Origin: Coriobacteriia bacterium
GTDB lineage: Bacteria > Actinomycetota > Coriobacteriia > WRKU01 > WQUG01
Reading direction: 5' to 3'
Length of the DNA: 51,372 bases
NCBI GenBank assembly: GCA_009784345.1
Contig: WRBW01000004.1
Coordinates: 1 to 51,372 of the forward strand
Shown piece after piece: positions 28,278-36,428 of the stretch. The stretch's first letter is position 1. Each line of letters begins with the position of its first letter. Under the pieces are notes generated by a model, which did no database searches, was not told where the DNA came from, and saw nothing but the letters and a program-made list of their open reading frames with translations. The translations under genes were made by a program, and so were the position numbers.

Positions 28278-29447
28278 TTAGCTTTCCTCAAGGTCTGCGT
28301 GTACGCCGCAGTACAGCGATCCGGGACGGGCGTGGTTGCGACACCTGACGCCGTCCTTTGTGGTGGCAGCACATATGAGGTCTACCTGGTCGAGGTTTTC
28401 CATCGACACGACGGGCAGGACCAGACCTGCAGCCTCAGCCATTTCGACACTCTTGATGTCGATGCGCCATCCGGTCAGCTGTGCTGCCAGACGGGCGTTT
28501 TGACCTTCTTTACCAATGGCCAGCGACAGCTGATCATTGGGAACGATGACGTTTGCCGTGTGTGAGGCTTCGTCGATCATGACGCGGTCAACCTTTGCAG
28601 GTGACAGGGCATTTGCCACAAAGACCTGAGGGTTTTCATCCCAGGCAATGATGTCAATGCGCTCGCCACGCAGGTCAGTTACGACGTTGCGCACGCGGCT
28701 ACCACCTGGTCCAACACAGGCACCTACGGGGTCAAGGCCGGGCTCGCGGCTTGCAACCGCAACCTTAGAGCGCACGCCTGCTTCGCGGACAATGGACTTG
28801 AACTCGACGATGCCGTCATAGACTTCAGGCACTTCGACTTCAAAGAGGCGCTTAATAAGACCGGGATGCTTGCGAGACACGATGATGGGTGATTCGTTAG
28901 CGCGCTGTACGCGGCGCACGTCAACGATGTAGACCTTCACGCGTTCGTTAAAGCGGTAGTGCTCACTAGCTGGGGCTTCACTTGCAGGCAGTTCTGCTTC
29001 GAGGTCATCGCCCAGCTTGATAATCGTAAACTTGCGGTTTGACTGCTGGACAGGACCTGAAACCATTTCACCGATGCGTCCCACGAAGTCTTCAAAGATG
29101 CGCTCGCGACGAGCATCGCGCACCATTTCATTGATGACGTTTTTCGCTTGATGAGCAGCGATACGTGAAACCTCAGGAGGAGTAACGTCCTTCTCCTCAT
29201 ATTCGCGCACTTCACCCTCTTCGGGTTCGGTATCAGGGTCAAAATCGCCCAAAGGAATCATTTCATAGACATAGATGGCACCTGTTTCGCGGTCAAGCAT
29301 GACCTTTGCAGGGTTTTCCAGCTTGAGCACGCGCTCATAGACGGGTGCTAGGTTTTGTTCGAGTTTATCGAGCAGCTCATATTCATCGATGCCATGGGTA
29401 CTGGCGATCTCTTTGAATGCTGCCATAAGTCCAACGCTTGTAGTCAT
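28278..29447 (-). CDS. nusA: transcription termination/antitermination factor NusA with C-terminal Cys/His tail
   Basis: Start MTTSVGLMAAFKEIA at 29447 with SD; S1/KH domains (VGACVGPGGSRVRNVVTDLRGERIDI); tail CAATTKDGVRCRNHARPGSLYCGVH. Confidence 0.93.
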   Translation of the reverse strand: MTTSVGLMAAFKEIASTHGIDEYELLDKLEQNLAPVYERVLKLENPAKVMLDRETGAIYVYEMIPLGDFDPDTEPEEGEVREYEEKDVTPPEVSRIAAHQAKNVINEMVRDARRERIFEDFVGRIGEMVSGPVQQSNRKFTIIKLGDDLEAELPASEAPASEHYRFNERVKVYIVDVRRVQRANESPIIVSRKHPGLIKRLFEVEVPEVYDGIVEFKSIVREAGVRSKVAVASREPGLDPVGACVGPGGSRVRNVVTDLRGERIDIIAWDENPQVFVANALSPAKVDRVMIDEASHTANVIVPNDQLSLAIGKEGQNARLAAQLTGWRIDIKSVEMAEAAGLVLPVVSMENLDQVDLICAATTKDGVRCRNHARPGSLYCGVHADLEES

Positions 29448-29469
29448 GTGCCCAGATCCTTTCCTCGTG

Positions 29470-29754
29470 CTATTCAGTTTTAGCGCGCTTGCTTCGACCA
29501 CCGGGGCTTGAAACCTCCAGGGTGTAGCGCGTTGTTATCGCTTCGTCCAGGGTGCTGCCCAGCCATTTGTTGGCTGCAGCGAGGGCATCAATCGTGATGC
29601 CGCCTTCTACATCTTCAGCTGTGTCAAGGTAGACAATGACGATGGGATTATTGGCCTGACCCTTGACCTCGACGTCTATGAGCTCAAGACCTTCAGACTG
29701 CGCCTGGTCCACCAGGATGTCATAGAGTTCCTGCGAACGCTGTTCTTTATTCAT
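29470..29754 (-). CDS. rimP: RimP-like ribosome maturation factor, N-terminal domain only
   Basis: Start MNKEQRSQELYD at 29754; GLELIDVEVKGQANNPIVIVYLDTAEDVEGGITIDALAAANKWLGSTLD..YTLEVSSPGG then stop. Confidence 0.8.
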   Translation of the reverse strand: MNKEQRSQELYDILVDQAQSEGLELIDVEVKGQANNPIVIVYLDTAEDVEGGITIDALAAANKWLGSTLDEAITTRYTLEVSSPGGRSKRAKTE

Positions 29755-29837
29755 GGACGCACTCCTCAATCATCATCGTTTTATCATTACTGCCGTCGTT
29801 ACTATGTCGTCACAACGGTCATCGCTACATGTGAAAA

Positions 29838-29860
29838 GAAGCGGGTCACAGACCCACTTC
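29838..29860 (-). promoter_or_regulatory. attenuator/terminator-like hairpin in rimP-nusA leader
   Basis: Minus strand GAAGTGGGTC-tgt-GACCCGCTTC-TTTTC about 80 nt upstream of rimP. Confidence 0.55.
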
Positions 29861-29923
29861 CTCTGAAAGCATAATCACGTTAAACACAGCTCGTTCGAGC
29901 TATAAGATGATAGCACAAATGGC

Positions 29924-30289
29924 TTAGGCGATAAAGAGGAAATACTGCGCGGTGGCGAGGCCTGCAGCATAGACGACGCTGAGGCTGGTCCAGGTGATGG
30001 CGCGCGCATTGGTGCTGACAAACCAGCATTTCATCATTTGTCCTGAAGATATGAGCAGGAAAAGAATCGATGGCATGACGGTGAAGACAAAAAGCATGCC
30101 GATTTGGGTCTCGGTGCCAAATCCTGCGAGGAAATTGGTTGCTGGTGAGAGGACAAACCAGCCCACGATGGCAATAATGAGCAGCAGGGCTGCCGACCAG
30201 ATTATTTTCAGTGCGAGATGCATGGCTACCAAGCTACCATAGTCAGCTGCTTTCAGCTGCTTTTGTTGGAGGCTTGCTGCCTGGGTCAA
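29924..30289 (-). CDS. hypothetical membrane protein
   Basis: 121 aa with several hydrophobic segments. Confidence 0.6.
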   Translation of the reverse strand: MTQAASLQQKQLKAADYGSLVAMHLALKIIWSAALLLIIAIVGWFVLSPATNFLAGFGTETQIGMLFVFTVMPSILFLLISSGQMMKCWFVSTNARAITWTSLSVVYAAGLATAQYFLFIA

Positions 30290-30336
30290 AGAAAAACCAC
30301 AAATTGAGGGCGGATTTGAAAATTCGATGCATTTTT

Positions 30337-30380
30337 AACCCCCTAGGGGGCTTGTTGAGCAGTGCTAAGAACCCTACACT
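30337..30380 (+). promoter_or_regulatory. candidate CsoR/RcnR-family operator plus promoter of importer operon
   Basis: AACCCCCTAGGGGGC palindrome (30337-30351) abutting TTGTTG-16 nt-TACACT. Confidence 0.5.
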
Positions 30381-30468
30381 TTATCCAAGTAAAGTGAATG
30401 CTCGAGGGGATCGCCACACCATCTAGGTAAGACAAACGAGAAAAGACGAGCAAAAAGGGGAAGAATTC

Positions 30469-31635
30469 ATGTTGAAATCAAAGAGGAGCTTGCTGTCAAA
30501 GGGTATGCTAGCGGCTGTTGTTGCCGCAGTGCTTGCGCTGGGACTTTTTGCGCTGATGGGCTGTGGTGGCGCAGGCGAGAGTGCAGCTGATGAGTCTGCA
30601 GCTGCGGCTGTCGATGAGCCCACTACTACGCGCACCATTACGGACGTCGTGGGGCGCGAGGTCGAAATACCTGCCAGTCCCGAAAACATTATTGCCATTG
30701 GCGTTGGGGGTCCGCGCATGGCCGCCTATCTTGACGTCATGGACCTGCTGGTGGGAGCTGAAGACAGCGACATCGATGAAGTTGTCGTCTTGCGCGACTA
30801 CAATCCCGTCTGGCATGACTGGCTGGCGACCTTGCCTAGCGTGGGGCAGGGCGGCGGCAGCGGTAACAACAATGCCTACCCCGAAGAAATCATTAAGTTG
30901 GCGCCTGACGTCATCATTGCCGGCTTTGACCTTGAAGCCGCTGATGAACTCCAGGCGCAGACCAACATTCCCGTCGTGTCGATTCGCCACAACACGGGGC
31001 TTGCCACCGATTCACAGCTTGAGGCTCTGCGGGTCTTTGCTGAGGTCGTGGGCGCACAGGATCGCTACGATGAGCTGACAGCCTTTATTGCTGACATGAA
31101 GGCAGACCTCGACGCGCGCACCGCAGACATTCCTGATGCAGACAAGCCCAGCGTTTATGCAGGCGCGGTGACCTGGAACGGGCGTCGCGGTTTTGCCGGC
31201 ACTTACGCAGACTTTGGACCTTTGGTGGCCGTTCACGCTGACAATGTAGCTGACCAGTCGGGCATGGACGGCTTTTTCGAGGCAGACTTCGAGGCCATTG
31301 TGGTCTGGGATCCCGATGTGATTTTCTTAGACCCCGGCAACATGGACCTAGTCAATGCAGAATATGCGGCAAATCCTGACTATTTTAGCTCGCTGCGGGC
31401 GGTTCGTGATGGACGCGTCTACACCATGCCCGCCTTTAACTTTGCGGGCACCAACCTGACCTATGCCTTTATCAATGCCTATTTTGCGGGCATTACCTTG
31501 TACCCCGAGGCCTTTGCTGACATCACTATCGAGGACAAAGCAGCAGACATCCTGACCATGTTTTTGGGCGAAGACACTTCTGCTGTCATGGCAGATGGTG
31601 GCCTCTTCTATGGACCGCTGACCATTGGCCAGTAA
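30469..31635 (+). CDS. FecB/BtuF-type ABC transporter substrate-binding lipoprotein
   Basis: Lipobox ALMGC; TRTITDVVGREVEIPASPENIIAIG...; upstream of FecCD permease. Confidence 0.88.
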   Translation: MLKSKRSLLSKGMLAAVVAAVLALGLFALMGCGGAGESAADESAAAAVDEPTTTRTITDVVGREVEIPASPENIIAIGVGGPRMAAYLDVMDLLVGAEDSDIDEVVVLRDYNPVWHDWLATLPSVGQGGGSGNNNAYPEEIIKLAPDVIIAGFDLEAADELQAQTNIPVVSIRHNTGLATDSQLEALRVFAEVVGAQDRYDELTAFIADMKADLDARTADIPDADKPSVYAGAVTWNGRRGFAGTYADFGPLVAVHADNVADQSGMDGFFEADFEAIVVWDPDVIFLDPGNMDLVNAEYAANPDYFSSLRAVRDGRVYTMPAFNFAGTNLTYAFINAYFAGITLYPEAFADITIEDKAADILTMFLGEDTSAVMADGGLFYGPLTIGQ

Positions 31636-32770
31636 TAGCTATCACAAAGAGCACGACCACCGTAGTGACAGCCGTCACGGGCTTGACCACAGTCATACCC
31701 ATGAACATGACCACTACGGTGATTACCGCCGCTATATAGCGCGCAAGTGGGTCTTTTTGTTTGTGCTGCTTGCGCTGCTGGCTGCCGTCATTGTGGTATC
31801 TGCCAGTGTTGGGTCATCAGGGATATCTGTGCTTGAAGTTGCCCGCGCGCTGGTCGGTGGCGGAGAGGAGACCAGCCGCACCATCGTGTGGAACGTGCGC
31901 GTGCCCCAGATAGCAACAGGCATTGCGGTGGGCATTGCCCTTGCCATGGCAGGGGCTGTCATGCAAAACGTGCTGCGAAACCCGCTGGCTTCGGCCTCGA
32001 CCCTGGGAATTGCCCAGGGTGCGTCATTTGGTGCGGCGGTAGCGATTGTCTTCTTTCAAGCAGGCGTGCAGCTGGGTGCTGCCAGTGCCGTTACGCACAC
32101 TATCACCAGCCCCTACCTGGTGGTCATCTTTGCCTTTTTGGGCGGCATTGCGACGACGGCTATAATCTTGCTACTGTCGCGGGTGGCAGGCGTGAGCCCG
32201 ACCTCGTTGATACTGGCAGGTGTGGCGCTGTCTGCCCTCTTTACGGCATCGACGGCACTGATTCAGTATTTTGCTGACGATGTGCGCATTGCAAGTATCG
32301 TGCACTGGACCTTTGGTAGCCTCAGCCGTGCCGGCTGGACAGAGATTGCCATCATTTTTGCCTTTAACGCCATTGCTTTTGTGTACTTTACCTACAACCG
32401 CTGGAACTACAATGCGCTTGAAAGCGGGACCGCCACGGCAAAGAGCCTCGGGGTCAACGTCGATAGCTTGATACTGGTGGGCATGGTGGTAAGTACGCTC
32501 ATTTCAGCGGTCGCCATCGCCTTTGTGGGGACCATTAACTTCATAGGTCTTATCGCCCCCCATATTGTGCGACGCTTCATCGGAAATGACTATCGATTCT
32601 TGATACCAGCATCAGCACTGATGGGTGCCGTCATCATACTGGTCGCAGATATTGCTTCGCGCACTATTGCCTCGCCGGCGCTGCTTCCCATTGGTGCTTT
32701 GACCTCCTTTATGGGGGCGCCGTTGTTTTTGTACCTGATTATTCGCCAGGGCAAACAGGGTCAAGCATGA
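31625..32770 (+). CDS. FecCD-type ABC permease with His-rich cytosolic N-terminus
   Basis: TTG start overlapping upstream stop; HKEHDHRSDSRHGLDHSHTHEHDHY leader; RVPQIATGIAVGIALAMAGAVMQNVLRNPLASASTLGIAQGASFGA; FVGTINFIGLIAPHIVRRFIG. Confidence 0.92.
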   Translation: MASNSYHKEHDHRSDSRHGLDHSHTHEHDHYGDYRRYIARKWVFLFVLLALLAAVIVVSASVGSSGISVLEVARALVGGGEETSRTIVWNVRVPQIATGIAVGIALAMAGAVMQNVLRNPLASASTLGIAQGASFGAAVAIVFFQAGVQLGAASAVTHTITSPYLVVIFAFLGGIATTAIILLLSRVAGVSPTSLILAGVALSALFTASTALIQYFADDVRIASIVHWTFGSLSRAGWTEIAIIFAFNAIAFVYFTYNRWNYNALESGTATAKSLGVNVDSLILVGMVVSTLISAVAIAFVGTINFIGLIAPHIVRRFIGNDYRFLIPASALMGAVIILVADIASRTIASPALLPIGALTSFMGAPLFLYLIIRQGKQGQA

Positions 32771-32774
32771 GCAG

Positions 32775-33566
32775 GTGTTGTGCATGAGCTGCCTGAAGCC
32801 GACAGCAGAAAACCCCATGATTTCGGTGCGCGGAATCAGTCATGCCTACGGAGATAAGCAGGTCTTGCGCGGTGTGAGCTTTGATGCCCAGGCAGGCGAA
32901 GTTGTCGCCATTTTGGGCAACAATGGCGCTGGCAAAAGCACGCTCATTACCTGCATTAATAAGATTCGTAGCCCAAAGTCTGGCAGCGTCGTTGTCGCCG
33001 GTCAGGACTTCTATGAGATGTCACGCATCGAGCGTGCTCGCCATATGTCCTACGTCGCCCAGAAAAGCGAGGCTCACCAGATAACGGTCTTCGATGCGAT
33101 ACTGCTGGGTCGCAAGCCCTATATTAAATGGGGTCTGGGGCCTGAAGACATCGACAAATGCAATGCCGTCATTGAACACATGGGGCTTGAAGACTTCAAG
33201 CTGCGTATGATAGACGAGCTATCAGGTGGCGAGCTACAAAAAGTCATGTTGGCACGTGCCCTCGTGCAAGAACCGCAAGTCCTGCTGCTGGATGAGCCTA
33301 CCAGCAACCTCGACCCTAAAAACCAACACGCCGTGCTGTCTTTTGTTCATGACATCGCGCGTTCTCACAACATAACGGTGCTGGTCGTTTTGCACGACGT
33401 CAGCCACGCACTGCGTTACTGCGATAAGTTCCTGATGCTGCAAGGCGGGCAGGTCTATAGCTATGGTGACGCGAGCAGCGTAACCGAACAGGCGATTTTC
33501 GACATCTACGGGGTGGAGTCGAGTATTGTCGACATACATGGTCGCAAAGTCGTCGTCGTTAACTAG
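32775..33566 (+). CDS. FecE/BtuD-type ABC transporter ATP-binding protein
   Basis: Walker A GNNGAGKST, LSGGELQKVMLARAL, LLLDEPTSNLD; start may be internal (MISVRG). Confidence 0.93.
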   Translation: MLCMSCLKPTAENPMISVRGISHAYGDKQVLRGVSFDAQAGEVVAILGNNGAGKSTLITCINKIRSPKSGSVVVAGQDFYEMSRIERARHMSYVAQKSEAHQITVFDAILLGRKPYIKWGLGPEDIDKCNAVIEHMGLEDFKLRMIDELSGGELQKVMLARALVQEPQVLLLDEPTSNLDPKNQHAVLSFVHDIARSHNITVLVVLHDVSHALRYCDKFLMLQGGQVYSYGDASSVTEQAIFDIYGVESSIVDIHGRKVVVVN

Positions 33567-33626
33567 CACCCCTCAGAGGTTTGCAGCTTTTGCTATGATG
33601 GGTATCTGCAAAAGAGGGGAAACAGC

Positions 33627-33938
33627 ATGTGTGATAGCGCTCAACAACATAGTCATGGTCCTGATGGACATACTCACTCGCATACGCAAACAAAAGCGGT
33701 TTTGAACCGTCTGTCGAAGGCCATCGGCCATCTGACCAGCGTGCGCAAAATGGTTGAAGATGGGCGCGACTGTTCCGAGGTGCTGATTCAACTAGCGGCT
33801 GTGCGCAGCGCGATCAACAGCACCAGCGAAGTGATTCTCAAAGACCACCTGGATCACTGCATCATCGATGCCGTGAACAGCGGCGACAAAAAGGCGCTTG
33901 ACGAACTGAACCGCGCCATCGAACTCCTTTTGAAGTAA
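33627..33938 (+). CDS. CsoR/RcnR/FrmR family (DUF156) metal-sensing repressor with His-rich N-terminus
   Basis: 103 aa; HSHGPDGHTHSHTQTKAVLNRLSKAIGHLTSVRKMVEDGRDCSEVLIQLAAVRSAINSTSEVILKDHLDHCI. Confidence 0.9.
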   Translation: MCDSAQQHSHGPDGHTHSHTQTKAVLNRLSKAIGHLTSVRKMVEDGRDCSEVLIQLAAVRSAINSTSEVILKDHLDHCIIDAVNSGDKKALDELNRAIELLLK

Positions 33939-33987
33939 CCCCGACCCTTTAAAGGTTGGCGGAGTGCATCCAATCCTTTCGCATCGT

Positions 33988-34067
33988 ACTGGTCACAGTG
34001 CTTAAGTTGACCAGGTGCAATTGGTCTGCTAACCTAGTTTTGTTAAGCTGACCAGCTTGACATGGTC
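33988..34067 (+). promoter_or_regulatory. candidate autoregulatory operator/promoter of the Phd-VapC pair
   Basis: TTAAGyTGACCAG direct repeats (34002-34014, 34043-34055), inverted ACTGGTCA and ATGGTCA; TTGACC-17 nt-TAACCT promoter. Confidence 0.6.
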
Positions 34068-34080
34068 AAAGGAGTCAGAT

Positions 34081-34314
34081 ATGCAGATGCAAGTCAATAT
34101 TCTCGAGGCAAAGACTCAGCTCTCTTCACTCATTGCTCGTGCCGTGCAGGGTGACGAAATCGTAATCGCAAAGAGGGGCAAGCCTGTTGCAAAGCTCACA
34201 GCGATAGAGGCGCCAGCAAAGCGCGTTCTGGGTTTTCTCGACATGCCGTCCATCCCAGATTCAGCCTTTGACCCCATGACTGAAGAAGAGCTCAAAGAGG
34301 CAGGCCTCGCATGA
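34081..34314 (+). CDS. Phd/YefM-type antitoxin
   Basis: MQVNILEAKTQLSSLIARAVQGDEIVIAKRGKPVAKLTAI. Confidence 0.88.
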   Translation: MQMQVNILEAKTQLSSLIARAVQGDEIVIAKRGKPVAKLTAIEAPAKRVLGFLDMPSIPDSAFDPMTEEELKEAGLA

Positions 34315-34700
34315 AACTTCTGCTTGATACGCACGCCTTTTTGTGGTCGATGGCTTCCGTCAATCGCCTCAGCCAGACAGCAGAAGAGGCAATTGTTGAC
34401 CTGGCAAACGAACTCTACGTTTCATCCATTTCCTTCTATGAGATTACCTACAAGATTAGAATAGGAAAAATGCCTGACATCAAGGTCTCTTCAAGCAAGC
34501 CTCACGACTTTCTGTTGAGGTTGGGCGCACATGAGCTGCCCGTCAGCTCGCTTCACGCGGCAGGCGCTGGAAGCATGGAGTGGAATCATGCTGACCCCTT
34601 TGACCGCATACTTGCAGCCCAGGCACTGTGTGACGACCTGCATCTTGTCACCATCGACAAAGAATTCTCTTCACTACCTGATTTGAAAACTATCTGGTAA
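34311..34700 (+). CDS. PIN-domain (VapC-like) toxin
   Basis: MKLLLDTHAFLWSM...HADPFDRILAAQAL...LVTIDKEF; overlaps antitoxin stop. Confidence 0.9.
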   Translation: MKLLLDTHAFLWSMASVNRLSQTAEEAIVDLANELYVSSISFYEITYKIRIGKMPDIKVSSSKPHDFLLRLGAHELPVSSLHAAGAGSMEWNHADPFDRILAAQALCDDLHLVTIDKEFSSLPDLKTIW

Positions 34701-34712
34701 CACAAAGCTAGC

Positions 34713-34842
34713 GATTAGATTCCGTGTCGGAGCCCGCAATGACAAAGGTCAAGAGCGAGATCCTGAATCAAGTTCAGGATGACATGATTATAAGTCTACC
34801 TACTGCGTCATGCTGAACTTGATTCAGCATCTTTTGCTTGAG
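34713..34842. repeat. H-type hairpin repeats (agattccgtgtcggagcccgcaatgac; gagatcctgaatcaagttcaggatgac; inverted copy atgctgaacttgattcagcat)
   Basis: Stem-loops matching the dispersed families. Confidence 0.6.
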
Positions 34843-34908
34843 TTTGACCTTCGGGTGTTATGCGCCCGTTTTAGGTCCTGGGGCGTAAGCCGCAGGTGCA
34901 TGGAGCTA
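34843..34908. repeat. double-hairpin repeat C, copy 3 (contains the rdgB stop codon)
   Basis: tttgaccttcgggtgttatgcgcccgttttaggtcctggggcgtaagccgcaggtgcatggagcta. Confidence 0.7.
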
Positions 34909-35538
34909 GAGTTGGTGGAGGGTGTCCATGAGATTTTGCAGCGCCTGGCCACGATGGCTCATTGCGTTTTTTTCCTGCATGCTCAGTTGCGCCATCGTGC
35001 GATCGGGGGTCGTGGCAGGGATGAACAGTGGGTCGTAGCCAAAGCCTGCCTCCCCTGCTGCTTCAAATCCAATGGAGCCTTCGCAGGCACCGGTGGCGGT
35101 GATGGTATGGGGTGCGTCAGGCAGCAAGTTGTCGAGTCCTACCAGGACAAGGGTCGACAGAAAGCGTGCGCTGCGCTGACCTTCGGGGACAGCTGCCAGC
35201 TCGTCGAGCAGTCTCGCATTGTTGCGAGCGTCATCGCCCTCTACCCCACCAAAGGATGATGAATAGACACCTGGTGCACCGTCAAGCGCGTCTACGGCAA
35301 GACCTGAATCATCTGCAAGCGTTGGCAAACCCAGCGCCTCAAAGCCGGCGCGCGCTTTTATCATGGCATTAGCCTCGAAGCTGTCGCCGTCCTCTACGGG
35401 AGATGTCCAATCAGGCAGGAGGTCAAAAATGGCACGAAAAGTATAGTCGAGGCCTGCACCTTGCGCAGTGGCCTGTATTTCTGCGAGCTTACCTTTATTG
35501 CCGGTTGCTACTACAATCATGGGGGTCATAAATGACAT
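34906..35538 (-). CDS. rdgB: XTP/dITP diphosphatase (RdgB/HAM1)
   Basis: Start MSFMTPMIVVATGNKGKLAEIQA at 35538; LADDSGLAVDALDGAPGVYSSSFGG. Confidence 0.93.
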   Translation of the reverse strand: MSFMTPMIVVATGNKGKLAEIQATAQGAGLDYTFRAIFDLLPDWTSPVEDGDSFEANAMIKARAGFEALGLPTLADDSGLAVDALDGAPGVYSSSFGGVEGDDARNNARLLDELAAVPEGQRSARFLSTLVLVGLDNLLPDAPHTITATGACEGSIGFEAAGEAGFGYDPLFIPATTPDRTMAQLSMQEKNAMSHRGQALQNLMDTLHQL

Positions 35539-35663
35539 AAGTCTTCCTTTTTCTCGAAAGCGTCTAGACGGCACCAAAGCGCCGTTTCGTGATGCTCGCG
35601 TAACAGACTCGTACGCGTCGCATCCCAATACGACACTTATGCACTCGTCTATACGCTTTTTCG

Positions 35664-36383
35664 TTAATTGGTGGCCAAAGCTTCTTTTTGTAGGGCAAGC
35701 AGTTCTGCGAGTCCTGCTTGGGCGGCGTCGAGCATCGTGTTCAGTTGCGGGCGGCTAAAGGCCAGCTGCTCACCCGTCCCTTGGATTTCGATAAAGCGAC
35801 CCTTGTCGTCACCGATGACATTCATGTCAACCTCTGCGCGAGAATCCTCGTTGTAGTCAAGGTCTGTCAGCACCAGTCCATCAACCATGCCAACTGAAAT
35901 CGCAGCGACCTGCCCTAATAGTGGGTCACCTTGAATTTTGCCCGCTTCACGCCACTGGGCAAGCGCATCAACCAGCGCAATATAGGCGCCCGTGATGGCC
36001 ATGCAGCGTGTTGAGCCATCAGCCTGAATGACGTCACAGTCAAGCGTAATGGTGATTTCACCCAAAGCCTCAAGGTCAACCACCGTGCGCAGGGCACGGG
36101 CGATAAGGCGCTCAATCTCGAGCGTACGACCCTTTGCACCCTTGCGCTCACGACGGTTTCTACTGTGAGTCGAAGCGGGCAGCAGTGAATATTCTGCCGT
36201 AACCCAGCCTTTCTTTTTGCCGACCAGCCATCCGGGGACGTGCTCTTCGATACTGGCGGCACAAAGGATCTCTGTTCCACCTGCCTTTATGAGGCATGAG
36301 CCTGCTGCGTGGTGTAGGTAATCACGCTGTATCTCTATGGTGCGCAGGGCGTTTTCTGCACGCTGGTTTGAGCGGTTAATCAT
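35664..36383 (-). CDS. rph: ribonuclease PH
   Basis: 239 aa; GGTEILCAASIEEHVPGWLVGKKKGWVTAEYSLLPASTHSRNRRERKGAKGRTLEIERLIARALR. Confidence 0.96.
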   Translation of the reverse strand: MINRSNQRAENALRTIEIQRDYLHHAAGSCLIKAGGTEILCAASIEEHVPGWLVGKKKGWVTAEYSLLPASTHSRNRRERKGAKGRTLEIERLIARALRTVVDLEALGEITITLDCDVIQADGSTRCMAITGAYIALVDALAQWREAGKIQGDPLLGQVAAISVGMVDGLVLTDLDYNEDSRAEVDMNVIGDDKGRFIEIQGTGEQLAFSRPQLNTMLDAAQAGLAELLALQKEALATN

Positions 36384-36428
36384 GGACGTACTCCTCCGTA
36401 GTGTTGTAGCTGTTATATTCTAGCGATT

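Noticed and set aside
28068-28565. 165-aa plus-strand ORF containing GGVRPYS
   Set aside because: Antisense to ylxR/nusA; the match reflects the dispersed DNA motif, not a protein.
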